From an uncultured Acidobacteriota bacterium (lineage in GTDB: Bacteria > Acidobacteriota > Terriglobia > Bryobacterales > Bryobacteraceae), in NCBI GenBank assembly GCA_902826605.1, contig CADEFM010000005.1, forward strand, positions 62,001-126,000: a stretch of DNA of 64,000 nucleotides, written 5' to 3'. The notes under the pieces were generated by a model that saw only the letters and a list, made by a program, of their open reading frames with translations, had not been told where the DNA came from and made no database searches. Positions 9,537 through 18,883 of this stretch are shown here, one piece after another (position 1 is the stretch's first letter; each line of letters opens with the position of its first letter). Position numbers and translations under genes: made by a program.

Positions 9537-10627
9537 TGCGCGCGCTCCTCACTGGCGGCCCGCTGGTTCTCTTTCGCGGCGGCGATGCCATCCAATCTCC
9601 ATTGAACGGAGCTCATGGCCCTCACGATCGTCGACCTTGACCCCGGACGAAACCACACTCCGCGATAGAAAAAGTGCCGCTCATTTGCGATTTCACGCTT
9701 AGCCTGGGTGTCGCCGGCGCCGCGATCGATGCATCGAATTCCTTCGCCGGGACCGGCGTTGCATACGTGTTTTAGCAGGACGCGCCCAGGTGCGAACTCG
9801 CGCAGTTCGGGATTGTAAACCGGAAACCAATAATGCAGAGTGCTGGCAGAGCGCAAACCAAAATGCGACGCTACCCACGTCTCACCCGCGTAGAGCACGG
9901 AAAGCACGCCAGTGCAGGTTGCGTGCTTGGTTTCAGCGAGTACCTGCAGCAGCCGCCTTCTCCATTCCTGTTTGAATACATCGTCAACGTTTGTGGATTG
10001 ATACTGCCGCCGTTTCATCTCGATCAACAGCCCAAGGGTCTCGCTGTCCGCGGCGGAAAAGCGGAAGGACAAGGGGCCGTACTTGGCCTCCAATTTCCTT
10101 TGGCGCCGCTCGGTGTCTTCCACCAGCTTCTTGTCGGAACGGCGTAGCTGTTCCCAGTGAGTAGATTCCAGCCCGGGTAACTGGATGCGCAAACCGGCCT
10201 CAGGCCGTTCCGCTTCCAGCCCCATGCTCAACTGCTCTTCTTCCAAGTGAGTGAATCCCAGGTGGCTCAGGCCGGTGAGTTGAAGTATCTGTTGCACGCT
10301 GGTTCGCATGCCCTCTTCCGCGATCAAGCCAAAGTAGTCGTTCATGGGCTCGCCGATGGGCTCGGCCGAACCTAGCAAACGGTGCCAGCGCGTGGCGTAC
10401 TGGAATGGCAGAAATCCCACGGGGCTGCCCTCGCGTCGCATCACGCAGACAGACACTTCTTCGCGGACGGAAGCTAGAGCCCGCGCGAAGTGCGGCGAGA
10501 AGAACGGACTTTGATAGCGGGACTGGCTTGTGCACAAATCGTCCCAGGTCGAAAGTTCGTCCGGCGTCAAATCGCGCGGCGAAACGACCCGGCTTGTTAG
10601 ATCCTTAGACATGCGCGGAACCAACAT
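9533..10627 (-). CDS. GNAT-fold acyltransferase of the CelD/FemAB-like type
   Basis: A 364-residue protein resembling the double-GNAT CelD/BcsL group found in polysaccharide clusters. Visible landmarks are SPFFSPHFARAL near the N-terminus, a basic predicted helix with many Lys/Arg (about 160-190), GETWVASHFGLRS and YWFPVYNPELREFAPGRVLL, the last being the usual C-terminal GNAT signature of the family. It probably transfers an acyl or aminoacyl group to a sugar. It starts 23 bases inside the deacetylase gene; GAAGG lies close before the ATG. An alternative start is ATG at 10612. It is distinct from the PEP-CTERM FemAB protein at 32.4 kb. Confidence 0.78.
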   Translation of the reverse strand: MLVPRMSKDLTSRVVSPRDLTPDELSTWDDLCTSQSRYQSPFFSPHFARALASVREEVSVCVMRREGSPVGFLPFQYATRWHRLLGSAEPIGEPMNDYFGLIAEEGMRTSVQQILQLTGLSHLGFTHLEEEQLSMGLEAERPEAGLRIQLPGLESTHWEQLRRSDKKLVEDTERRQRKLEAKYGPLSFRFSAADSETLGLLIEMKRRQYQSTNVDDVFKQEWRRRLLQVLAETKHATCTGVLSVLYAGETWVASHFGLRSASTLHYWFPVYNPELREFAPGRVLLKHVCNAGPGEGIRCIDRGAGDTQAKREIANERHFFYRGVWFRPGSRSTIVRAMSSVQWRLDGIAAAKENQRAASEERAQ

Positions 10628-11684
10628 GGCCTTCGCTCAAGCGCCGCGCCGGACGGCGAAACAGCCAACTCGCCAGCTCAGCCGGCCGGAAGTCTCCTTC
10701 GGAATTCGTGATCGCCTGCTCCATGATTGGAATACGCCCTAGCAACGCCGAGGGCCGCCCTCTGTCGCACTGATTGACGCAGCCATCACTTGTGAACATG
10801 AGTTGATAGCCTTCCTGGCGGGCCAGCCGCAGCACGGATGCGTCATAGCGTCCATGCGGAAAGGAAATAGCTATAGGTGCATTTTCCACGCGGAGCATCG
10901 CCGCGAGCCGCGAACGTGATTCTCTTAGTTCGTGCTCGGGATTCTTAGTAAACGGAAGCGGGAGATGCGTCAAGCCATGCGATTCGATGGCGACTCCCGA
11001 AGCGTGCAAGTCCCTCAACTGATGCAAACTCACCGGAGACGAATCGGCGAAACGGCGCATCTCCGGTATCATTTCCAAGAGTTGCTTTCGCTGGGAATCA
11101 GGCAACTCCGCGACGCGAGCGAGCAGTGTGTGCATCCCTTTGGATTGGTCCCACGAAGAGAGCATTCCCTCAGCGCCCCCGCCGGCCAGAGTCCACCACT
11201 GTTTGCACAGTTCCGAGGACAAGCACCCCTCTTCCCACGCGCGCATGGCAATTTCATTCCAAGGGACGGGCTGATCCACCCACCCGGCCACCGTGAAGAT
11301 GACCGAGGGCACGTTGTACTTCTCAAGCATGGGCAATGCATGGATTGCGTTGTCCGCCCAGCCGTCATCGAAAGTCAATAACAGAGACCGCGCGGGCAGC
11401 GGTGCGCCCTCTGTAGTCGCCTCCGCTACCTGCGCCAAACTAACCATGTTATAGTTGCGCACGAAAAATTGAAGACATGCCTCGAAAATGCGGGTGGAAA
11501 CAGTCCAGGTTCTGCTCGCATTCTTCGACTCTGGCGTGCCCGATGGAAGAATGCGATGGAACATCACAACCGTGAGATTGTCGCGGTTCATGATCCGGTG
11601 GTAGATCTCCCAGGCGCCTATGCGGTAGGCCGTCTGCGAGGCCGTTGTGCGCATCCTGGAGGTCATGTGCGCGCGCGCATCCAC
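10605..11684 (-). CDS. Polysaccharide deacetylase (NodB domain)
   Basis: A 359-residue protein. The NodB domain has LTFDDGWADNA (catalytic aspartates) and IESHGLTHLPL (metal-binding histidines); SFPHGRYDASVL is the usual last motif of the family. The N-terminus includes VVMFHRILP, the typical first strand. There is an extended middle insertion compared with the 248-residue paralogue at 924-1670. No secretion signal is seen. It overlaps the flippase gene by 22 bases. Confidence 0.87.
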   Translation of the reverse strand: MDARAHMTSRMRTTASQTAYRIGAWEIYHRIMNRDNLTVVMFHRILPSGTPESKNASRTWTVSTRIFEACLQFFVRNYNMVSLAQVAEATTEGAPLPARSLLLTFDDGWADNAIHALPMLEKYNVPSVIFTVAGWVDQPVPWNEIAMRAWEEGCLSSELCKQWWTLAGGGAEGMLSSWDQSKGMHTLLARVAELPDSQRKQLLEMIPEMRRFADSSPVSLHQLRDLHASGVAIESHGLTHLPLPFTKNPEHELRESRSRLAAMLRVENAPIAISFPHGRYDASVLRLARQEGYQLMFTSDGCVNQCDRGRPSALLGRIPIMEQAITNSEGDFRPAELASWLFRRPARRLSEGHVGSAHV

Positions 11685-13144
11685 TTCCCGAACCCCTCAT
11701 AGCCATCAGACATCCTTCGGCGAATGAAGTAAAGCTCGTCTTTCGGAAAGTACCGGAACATGGCGAGCAGCAGCAGAAACACCGCGAGCCAGGTGAATCT
11801 GGATACGAGCTCCAGAAATAACGGCAGTCGGGGCAGGGAAACTATCATCAGGTAGATCGCTGCTGCCAACCCTATCGCCGTTCCAAACGACCGAACCTCG
11901 AATGGGATCGCATGCTCCCGGCGGGCAAATGCCCAACTCAACAGCAGATAGAATGCCCAGGTGACGAGTGTCGCCCACGCTGCGCCAAACATTCCAAACC
12001 GTGAGATCAGGGCATAGTTGAGCGCAAGATTGGTGACGGCGGACATAATTGCAACCGCTCCCACTACGCCGGATCTCCGGTTGATATAAAGAACATTGCG
12101 GTAGAAATCGCCGATTTCCCGAGCCACGTACGCGAATGCCAGGATGGGTAACACGCTGGCGGCTGGATAGTACGCCGGTGTGCTCACCAGCCGAATGATG
12201 ATCTCACCGAACAGACTCAGCGCCAGGCATGCCAGACACAGCGCTACAGTCAGGTATCGAGCCACGCGTCCGAACTGCAGTTCCCATCCGGGGTTGCTGG
12301 TGTAAGAAAATAGACTCACATTCCAGACGCGTCCAAACGGTTCTGCGACGAAGACCGTAATCAGAAACGCGAATCGGTAGGCTAATGAATAGGTGCCGAC
12401 TTCGTCAAGGCTCCGTGTCGCGCTGAGGAAGAATCGATCGGAGAAGTGAATGACGAAGAAAGCCAGGTTCGCGGCAATCAGAGGCGCACCGAACCGCCAC
12501 ATACGTGAGGCCGCATCTGTACTCCACTCGTAACCCACTTCACGAACCATCATGCCGGCCAGGTAGATACATCCGATTCCCGTAGCGATCAACTTACTGT
12601 ATACAAATCCGCGAACTCCCAAACCTTGGAAACCGATGAACCAAATATTCAGTGCCGCCGTGGCCACCAGGTTCGTCAGCGTGTATGTAATGAACAAGAC
12701 CGCCCGGTCGCGGAGGCGCATATACGTCAATACGACCTCAACCAGCGTTGACAACAGCAATCCAAAAAAGCTGGCGCGTATTAACCATTCGTAGCCGTCC
12801 GAGTGCAGCGCCAGGGAGCCGATCCGGCCGGCCACGGGAAATACTACCGCCATCAATACTAGGTTTGCGGCCAGTGTCATCCACAGCGTGGTTGAGGCGG
12901 CTCGGTTTTTGCCCTCTACGGAACTTTCGTCGTAAAACACCCTCGTTAGGGCTGTGCCGACGCTTTGCAGGCCGAAACATAGCGACAGGATTTGCGTCGC
13001 TAACTCTAGGATTTCAATGGTTCCGTACTCAGCGGGCACAAGAAAGCGCGAATACAACGGGATCATGAGGAAGCCAAGCACTCGGCTCGCCACAGTGCCC
13101 AAGAAGTACAACGAAGAACGCTGTAGAAGATGTTTAGGATTCAT
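11663..13144 (-). CDS. Wzx-type polysaccharide flippase
   Basis: A 493-residue polytopic membrane protein with about 12-14 hydrophobic segments, starting YFLGTVASRVLGFLMIPLYS as in MATE-like oligosaccharide flippases of the Wzx/RfbX group. It would move lipid-linked repeat units across the inner membrane. It lies 13 bases after the O-glycosylation ligase gene and overlaps the next deacetylase gene, as expected for a Wzx/Wzy-type pathway. A second flippase of the same type is at 46188-47705. Confidence 0.88.
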   Translation of the reverse strand: MNPKHLLQRSSLYFLGTVASRVLGFLMIPLYSRFLVPAEYGTIEILELATQILSLCFGLQSVGTALTRVFYDESSVEGKNRAASTTLWMTLAANLVLMAVVFPVAGRIGSLALHSDGYEWLIRASFFGLLLSTLVEVVLTYMRLRDRAVLFITYTLTNLVATAALNIWFIGFQGLGVRGFVYSKLIATGIGCIYLAGMMVREVGYEWSTDAASRMWRFGAPLIAANLAFFVIHFSDRFFLSATRSLDEVGTYSLAYRFAFLITVFVAEPFGRVWNVSLFSYTSNPGWELQFGRVARYLTVALCLACLALSLFGEIIIRLVSTPAYYPAASVLPILAFAYVAREIGDFYRNVLYINRRSGVVGAVAIMSAVTNLALNYALISRFGMFGAAWATLVTWAFYLLLSWAFARREHAIPFEVRSFGTAIGLAAAIYLMIVSLPRLPLFLELVSRFTWLAVFLLLLAMFRYFPKDELYFIRRRMSDGYEGFGKWMRART

Positions 13145-13157
13145 TCTATGGGCGGAG

Positions 13158-14450
13158 TTATGCCGGTTCGAGGACTGCTTCTGTAGTGACTTCGATTGCG
13201 CTATTCACCTGCAGGGCGGCCAATTCGTTGCGTGAAACGTTCCACCAGCTCGCTGCGGCCATGAGGAGCATGTAAGTGAAATCGAATTGAATGCGCGACA
13301 AAAAAGTGGCTCCAATCGCGAAGGCAATCAGAGATAGCTGTATCGCTTCGGGAATATTCGCGAGATGCGGCAAAAGCCGTCGGGTCTTGCGGCGCGAGAA
13401 TTCCAGCCAAAGAATAGTCCCCCATAACAGGCCTACATAAATGAGGCCAGCGAAAATCCCAGAGTCCGCAAGCATTTGAAGATACGTGTTGTGAACTACC
13501 GACCCCGTTGCGTCCTTGCTCGGGTTCAGAACATGCCTGGATGCTCTGCCGCCGAATCCCATACCCAAGAACGGGTAGTCCCGCCACGTTTGGATGGCTG
13601 CTTTAGCCAAATCCACACGAGACATGGCGGATTGTTCTTGCGTCGGATCCTGGAGGGTTGAGATCCTCGCCACGTAGGAATCTCGAACCAAATAAATGGC
13701 TGGTCCAATCAAGATTGCCAAAGATACAACGAGTGCCAGCTTTTGCTTGGATCGCATGACTATGAGCAACAGGATGCCCAGCAGAGTTAAGGAACCGCCG
13801 CGCGAATGGGTCATGATAATTCCGCTAAACAACATAGCCGTTGTAAAGAGGAGCGCTAATTTCCAAGCCTTGGATTCGATATCCCTTCGCATACACCACA
13901 CCAGAGGAATCGTCATCGCGAATGCCAGGGCAATGTCGTTGTTATCCGACAGAAGCCCTCCGTACCCTTGCCGGAATACCGCACCACCCACAACCAGTCC
14001 GAATAGCCCAAACTTCACCCCCAAAATGCCGAGGGACCCGCCCATGATGAGGAGCAGCCACCACAGTTGGCGCGCGGTAACCACGAGTACGGGAATAACC
14101 AGGCACATGAGGATCATTTTCTCGAAGAGATCGAGGGGGCTAATGCGGAATAGCGACTGCCACGGCACCTCCGCGAACCAGTGCGAGAGTGCCATCGGAA
14201 GTTGAAGTACAACCAGGCCGAGAGCGATCGGGTTGTTGAACACGAATCGCAGCGCTCCAAGCTGACGAACCAGCCCAAAGAGAGTAACGGCTGCGATCAT
14301 GCTCGAATAAGGGGACCCCCACGCCGTGTAAGCCAGAATGTCAGGACGCAGAAGCGCATACCAGATATAGGTATAGATCCCAATCAAAGGCCGGAACAAT
14401 GCCAGCACCAGAAGTGGCACCAGGATAATGACTAAGAGTATCTCTCTCAT
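13158..14450 (-). CDS. O-antigen ligase/polymerase-like protein, exosortase A-associated O-glycosylation ligase type
   Basis: A 430-residue protein with 10 or more membrane spans. The N-terminus (LLVIILVPLLVLALFRPLIG and then YIWYALLRPDILAY) resembles the family described as putative O-glycosylation ligases linked to exosortase A. The large periplasmic loop has HNTYLQMLADSG with the histidine typical of the WaaL/Wzy ligase domain, and an Arg-rich patch before it (FGGRASRHVLN). The known role of the superfamily is transfer of an undecaprenyl-linked glycan to an acceptor; protein O-glycosylation here is inferred from the family name and the exosortase context. Polymerisation (Wzy function) is the alternative. 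Confidence 0.8.
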   Translation of the reverse strand: MREILLVIILVPLLVLALFRPLIGIYTYIWYALLRPDILAYTAWGSPYSSMIAAVTLFGLVRQLGALRFVFNNPIALGLVVLQLPMALSHWFAEVPWQSLFRISPLDLFEKMILMCLVIPVLVVTARQLWWLLLIMGGSLGILGVKFGLFGLVVGGAVFRQGYGGLLSDNNDIALAFAMTIPLVWCMRRDIESKAWKLALLFTTAMLFSGIIMTHSRGGSLTLLGILLLIVMRSKQKLALVVSLAILIGPAIYLVRDSYVARISTLQDPTQEQSAMSRVDLAKAAIQTWRDYPFLGMGFGGRASRHVLNPSKDATGSVVHNTYLQMLADSGIFAGLIYVGLLWGTILWLEFSRRKTRRLLPHLANIPEAIQLSLIAFAIGATFLSRIQFDFTYMLLMAAASWWNVSRNELAALQVNSAIEVTTEAVLEPA

Positions 14451-14514
14451 TTAGACAATCGCGCCCTGGGTTGGTCTCCCAAGACGCGGTCATGCATTTG
14501 ATAATAGATTGCGG

Positions 14515-14538
14515 CGGGGCTGCCTGCTTACGGCCCCG
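14515..14538 (-). terminator. Possible stem-loop after the dockerin gene
   Basis: CGGGGC and GCCCCG form a 6-bp inverted repeat with a 12-base loop, 12 bases after the stop codon of the dockerin gene. No clear T-run follows on the minus strand, so it may be an mRNA 3' processing signal or a pause hairpin rather than a true intrinsic terminator. Confidence 0.3.
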
Positions 14539-14550
14539 GTTTCAGACGTT

Positions 14551-17046
14551 CTAGGGTCCGAGACGGCACGGAGACCCCAAGCTCGCATTAACTGTTCGTT
14601 GCGTATCGATCACCGTGCTGCGGCCGTCGCCGTCCAGATCTCCCACGCCCGAGAAAACGCCGTTCAAGGCGTTATTGATGGTCATTTGCACGTCCGTGAT
14701 ATTCACCTGCCCATCGCCGTTGAGATCGCACGATGGCGTGGCGGGAGCAACGTTGCGGCGCGGCACGAACGCCCACTTTGGGTTGCTGTCGAACATGGAC
14801 TCATTCAATTTACCAGTGAACCAGAGCCACGCGCCATCACCCGTGTAGGGGCCATCCGTAATGCCAGGAAGAAATGCCGCGGCGGCTCTGGCGTAAACCG
14901 GATACCCGCTATCCGAATTGGTCGCCGCCGAAGGCGTCAACCACCCGGTGCGGGTTTGCTCTGACGCGATGTATCCGGACAACGCTTCACTCCACGTCTG
15001 GGCCCACCTTCTGGTCGCCAGCATGATCGCGGGCGTGCGGTAGGTATCGATCAGCCATGGATTGAAATTGGGGTTTTGGAGCTGGTTGATAATGTTCTTG
15101 CCGACCGCTGTCTTCAGTGCGGTTGTGGGGAACCCAAGCTCCTCCAAGTGCGCGATCACGATGAAGAAGAAATGGACTTGCCATTGCGGAGTGATCGCGG
15201 ACACCTTGCTGGTGTCCATCCCTTCCATCGAAGGAACCTCCCAAGCTACGTAGTCCAGTGGATTGGCGATGTGCGTGGTGGTATCGACGTCCGCTACGCC
15301 GGATCCCTGCGTGTAGCCCCACTGCCACTTGGTATTGTCTCCGCCATACCCATAGCCGTTACGGATGTCGTGCTTCCCTTCGTGAATTGCGATGTTATTC
15401 AGAATCTTCTGACTGAAGTACGACTTCTCCGGTGTGCCGTCGGGATTCATCACCGCGGCATGGCCGACGTTGCGCAGTGTCCACGCCATCCCTCGAACCT
15501 GATCGCGCAGGTAGCCCCAGTCGTTATGCCCCATGTACCAGCGGTTGGTTCCTGGGGGCGAACGCTCGATGTCCCACGCTGCCCAGAAGTTCATTTCCTG
15601 CAGGTAATACCAGTCCCCCGTGACAAGGTAGGGCACGTACGCCATACTGCCTTGGTGCGCGGTATCTAAAGTCCAATAATGCGCGCTGCTCAATGTCGCC
15701 ACCGGTGTTGTGCCCGTTCCCTGCGGGTAAGCATCCCTCGATCGCTGCAGGCCCCAGGCCGGCACGCTATCCAGGCCGGCCGAGAGACAGGTCTGTGAGA
15801 GAGCGCAAAACTTAATGTTCGGATCGGGATTGCCGTCGCGATTATGCATAGGCGCTTGGCTGACTGCGTCGGCGTTTCCAAGCATCACGCTGTAGAGGTC
15901 ATTTCCATCGGCCGTCGTGTGAAACGTGTAGAGGTACCGGACTACCCAGGTGGGGAACAAGCCGATTTCCTCACGGCCGCCGGTCCCGGGCATGTACTTG
16001 GACCAAAAACCGGTATTGTGCAAAGTTCCGGTTAGATAGTCTCCCATCATCGCGCCTTTGTCGGTTCCTGCCCACCTTGAAAGAACAGACGTTACCGTAT
16101 TGGAGGGGACATGTTTGGTTAGATCGAAATTGGGCAGCGCGCGGGACTCAATCAAGTACGGCAGATTGTGATCGACCTTCACTCGCCCTGGAGCCGCACC
16201 ACTCCACAATTTCTTGTGCCACCGGCTGCGTGCCCAATGCGGCAGCGAGGGATTCGAAAAAATATTCACTTCGGGATAGTTTCCGTAAAGGTTCAGCGTG
16301 TAACGTTGATCTTGGAGGCGGGTGCTCCACGGATTTTCCAGGATGTAATCCACTTCCACTCCCGGATATCCCGGATAAAAGCTGGCGACGAAAATCGGGT
16401 GCAAAGATCGGTAAGTCGCCGAAGTTGCCCCGCTCCAAGTTGCCGTGGCGTAATCACCCGTGCAGTTGGCGGTACATTGCCAGCCGAAATCTTGCGACAG
16501 CGCCGGGGACCGGTCTTCCACTATCACTTGCGTCACCACAGGTCCCCGCAGCCAGTACGACCACTTGCCGGCGGCGATCATCGCGCGCGCTTCCGCGCCC
16601 TGGCTGATGCCGGATGCAATGCCTTCAATGCGCGCTCGCCACGATCCCGCGCCTTGTCCAGCGTTAAAATCGATCATTCCTTGCTGGTTGAGCGCGGCCG
16701 CGTCACACGCGCCCTGATTTCCGCTGGAACAAGGGTTGGCGTTATTGACGAAGCTAACTGTAATTGAGGCTCCCCCGGCAAGCGCCGCGCGAAAGGAAAT
16801 CATCGCGTGTCGCACGCTTCCGTCGGGCCAGCGGGTTTTCACATCCGTCTGCCATGCCGAGGGTGCGACTCCGCCGATCATCGGCTGCGCGAAATTCGCG
16901 ATTTCTCCACTCGCGAATACGCGCGAAATGGTAACTGGACGTCCCGGCTGATTGGCGCCCGTGAGTTCGGTGATGACCACCGAGTTTGGTACTGCTGCCC
17001 AGGCTGGGCCAACAAGCAACGTCAGTAGGATTATGATAAATGCCAT
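14551..17046 (-). CDS. Secreted dockerin-containing protein of unknown catalytic type
   Basis: An 831-residue protein with an N-terminal signal peptide (IILLTLLVGPAWA, cleavage near residue 17). The last 65 residues hold two calcium-binding repeats of the dockerin type I kind, DLNGDGQVNITD and DLDGDGRSTVID, each followed by a helix with NNAL or NASLG. The central 700 residues start with a beta-rich part (to about 240) and continue with a Trp/Tyr-rich, probably alpha-helical part containing WYMGHNDWGYLRDQVRG and IHEGKHDIRNGYGYGG; this resembles the layout of secreted glycan-degrading enzymes such as polysaccharide lyases, but I do not recognise a known family. It lies inside the operon between the UbiA gene and the O-ligase. 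Its natural partners may be the three cohesin-like proteins at 27.7, 30.3 and 34.8 kb. Confidence 0.75.
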   Translation of the reverse strand: MAFIIILLTLLVGPAWAAVPNSVVITELTGANQPGRPVTISRVFASGEIANFAQPMIGGVAPSAWQTDVKTRWPDGSVRHAMISFRAALAGGASITVSFVNNANPCSSGNQGACDAAALNQQGMIDFNAGQGAGSWRARIEGIASGISQGAEARAMIAAGKWSYWLRGPVVTQVIVEDRSPALSQDFGWQCTANCTGDYATATWSGATSATYRSLHPIFVASFYPGYPGVEVDYILENPWSTRLQDQRYTLNLYGNYPEVNIFSNPSLPHWARSRWHKKLWSGAAPGRVKVDHNLPYLIESRALPNFDLTKHVPSNTVTSVLSRWAGTDKGAMMGDYLTGTLHNTGFWSKYMPGTGGREEIGLFPTWVVRYLYTFHTTADGNDLYSVMLGNADAVSQAPMHNRDGNPDPNIKFCALSQTCLSAGLDSVPAWGLQRSRDAYPQGTGTTPVATLSSAHYWTLDTAHQGSMAYVPYLVTGDWYYLQEMNFWAAWDIERSPPGTNRWYMGHNDWGYLRDQVRGMAWTLRNVGHAAVMNPDGTPEKSYFSQKILNNIAIHEGKHDIRNGYGYGGDNTKWQWGYTQGSGVADVDTTTHIANPLDYVAWEVPSMEGMDTSKVSAITPQWQVHFFFIVIAHLEELGFPTTALKTAVGKNIINQLQNPNFNPWLIDTYRTPAIMLATRRWAQTWSEALSGYIASEQTRTGWLTPSAATNSDSGYPVYARAAAAFLPGITDGPYTGDGAWLWFTGKLNESMFDSNPKWAFVPRRNVAPATPSCDLNGDGQVNITDVQMTINNALNGVFSGVGDLDGDGRSTVIDTQRTVNASLGSPCRLGP

Positions 17047-17102
17047 ATGTTAACTAAATCGGATAGAGTCGCGAATCGAATAGACCGTTACAGCATTTGT
17101 TC

Positions 17103-17118
17103 CAGTACGTTTGTACTG
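17103..17118. promoter_or_regulatory. Perfect inverted repeat upstream of the dockerin gene
   Basis: CAGTAC-GTTT-GTACTG is a perfect 6-bp inverted repeat in the 161-base gap between the UbiA gene and the dockerin gene, about 60 bases before the dockerin start. It could be an operator for a dimeric regulator such as the small Cro-like protein of this operon, or an RNA hairpin. A second short repeat, AGCGT-CAAA-ACGCT, lies at 17176-17189. Confidence 0.35.
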
Positions 17119-17207
17119 ACTCCAGTTGGGCAACCTTTCGTATCCTTCCACAGTGGTTTAACTTAACCGTGTCCCAGCGTCAAAACGCTAAATGGTTGCA
17201 ATATAAG

Positions 17208-18122
17208 CTATGTATAAATAATTGCCGCACATGCCGCCAGCCAACCGGCAATACATATCAGCAAGGGCCGGTCACCCAGCAACGCCGCCGAGGGATTGCC
17301 TGACACTGAGCTGAAATGAACCCGATGCATATAACGCAGTATCCCGTATAGGACAAATGGAACCGTATAGATCAGGTGATCCGTCCGAAACCTCGCCTGG
17401 GTTTCAGGAGACATGGTGTAAAGCGCATATGCAACTACAGCTGTTCCCGCAAGCATGGTTCCGGCTTGATCGAGCCAGGCGATGGAGTAATCGCCTAACA
17501 CTTTGCGATGTTTGGACCCGTCCGTTGCGAGCGTTGCCACTTCCTGCCTGCGCTTGGAGACTCCCAAAAACAGCGCCAGCAAGAACGTGCACAACAGCAG
17601 CCAGTTGGATGGCTTCACGTCCGTCGCGGCCGCGCCGGCCATGACTCGGAACACAAATCCCAGCGCGATACACATGACGTCCAGAATCACAATATGTTTT
17701 AGCCACAGAACATACAGGATGTTGGTGGTCGCATATGTCAGCAGAATTAAACCGGTGGTGCCACTTACCGCAAACGCCGACGCGACCCCCGCAATAAGGC
17801 ATGCGCTGCCAAAAGTCATGGCCATCGCCGGACTCAGCCGTCCGGATGCGATGGGCCGATGCTTCTTTTCAGGATGGGCCAGATCTTGGGTGCGATCGAG
17901 AGTATCGTTCCACAAATAGATTCCGCTCGCGGTGATGCAGAACGCCGTGAACGCAAGAAATGCGCGCCATACGAATACTGGGTCGGTCAGGTGCGAGGAG
18001 AACACCAGCACCGCCAGCACAAAGCCGTTTTTGACCCATTGCTGCGGCCGCATGCACTCGAGCAGGCCCAGGAGACGCAATCCGCCGCTGACCTCCCTCT
18101 CTTGCGCAATCTGGCTATTCAT
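17208..18122 (-). CDS. UbiA-family prenyltransferase (decaprenyl-phosphate phosphoribosyltransferase-like)
   Basis: A 304-residue integral membrane protein with 8-9 hydrophobic spans. MRPQQWVKNGFV near the N-terminus and NDTLDRTQDLAHPEKKHRP are typical of the decaprenyl-phosphate 5-phosphoribosyltransferase branch of the UbiA superfamily; the N-D-x3-D-x3-D pattern binds the Mg-phosphate. The enzyme would put a phosphorylated pentose (or similar) on a polyprenyl phosphate. I chose the ATG at 18122 because it overlaps the stop of the HAD gene by 4 bases (ATGA); the longer frame upstream is the HAD gene in another frame. The pairing with a HAD phosphatase fits a two-step synthesis of a polyprenyl-phosphate sugar. 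Confidence 0.83.
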   Translation of the reverse strand: MNSQIAQEREVSGGLRLLGLLECMRPQQWVKNGFVLAVLVFSSHLTDPVFVWRAFLAFTAFCITASGIYLWNDTLDRTQDLAHPEKKHRPIASGRLSPAMAMTFGSACLIAGVASAFAVSGTTGLILLTYATTNILYVLWLKHIVILDVMCIALGFVFRVMAGAAATDVKPSNWLLLCTFLLALFLGVSKRRQEVATLATDGSKHRKVLGDYSIAWLDQAGTMLAGTAVVAYALYTMSPETQARFRTDHLIYTVPFVLYGILRYMHRVHFSSVSGNPSAALLGDRPLLICIAGWLAACAAIIYT

Positions 18123-18883
18123 GCGATTCTCATTCCTTCCTTCACGGGAACTTGCCGACCGGCAGCCGGCCATAGAAGGGCCGGCAGGTTCTGGAAGTCG
18201 CGCGCGAAGATCCATCCTTGTGGGTATCCTGGTGGGTATCCTGCCGAAGCCTCGGCGCCAACGATGACGCATCGAGTTCCCGCCCGTTCCGCGCACACTC
18301 CATCCACTTCTGGCCGGTCTCCGACATAGATCGCGTCGGACGCGCGGACGCGCAAACGTTGCAGAGCCATTTCAAGGCCTCGCGGATGCGGCTTGAACGC
18401 CTGAACGTCCGCATCCTGTGCGCTGATTACATGGTCGAAATAGCCTTCCAGTTCCAAGGCTTTAAGCTTGCGCCGCGCTGGATAGTCGGAAACCACCGCC
18501 ATCGGGATTCCCCGCCGCCGGGTTTCTTCAAGCAGCGCGAGCATACCCCGGCGCGGCCACCGGCGCAGCAGATCCAGGGGTTCTTCCTCCATCCAGCGGG
18601 TAACGGCTTGGCTAACTTCGTCCATCGTCGAACGGCTCATTTCGCTCGCGAGCCGCAGTTGTGCTTGATCGAGGCTTGTTTCCGGCCGTGGGGCGGACCG
18701 CAGAACTTCCTGCGCGTGCCGGTAACTTTTCAACAGGCGTAAAGTTCTGATTCCATCCGTTGGATTCCGCATGATAGCGAGACACAGCCTGCCCAGCATC
18801 CGGCGCCGCATGGGATCCATGCGGTATAGCGTGCCATCCAGATCGAAAATCAACGCCCGCGCATTCTGTAATCCGGAGCTCAC
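18119..18883 (-). CDS. HAD-superfamily phosphatase
   Basis: A 254-residue HAD hydrolase. FDLDGTLYRMD is motif I with the nucleophile Asp and the acid/base Asp, VVSDYPARRK holds the motif II position, and KPHPRG with YVGDRPEVD are motifs III and IV. The GTG at 18883 overlaps the TGA of the amidotransferase gene (GTGA), which argues for this start rather than longer in-frame ATGs that lie within the neighbour. The neighbouring UbiA protein makes a polyprenyl-phosphosugar phosphate in related systems, so dephosphorylation of that lipid product is a reasonable guess. Confidence 0.83.
   Translation of the reverse strand: MSSGLQNARALIFDLDGTLYRMDPMRRRMLGRLCLAIMRNPTDGIRTLRLLKSYRHAQEVLRSAPRPETSLDQAQLRLASEMSRSTMDEVSQAVTRWMEEEPLDLLRRWPRRGMLALLEETRRRGIPMAVVSDYPARRKLKALELEGYFDHVISAQDADVQAFKPHPRGLEMALQRLRVRASDAIYVGDRPEVDGVCAERAGTRCVIVGAEASAGYPPGYPQGWIFARDFQNLPALLWPAAGRQVPVKEGMRIA

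Noticed and set aside
17296..18296. Longer N-terminal extension of the UbiA-type protein (start at 18296)
   Set aside because: The extra residues are a shadow of the HAD gene; the ATG at 18122 overlaps the HAD stop and gives the usual family N-terminus.
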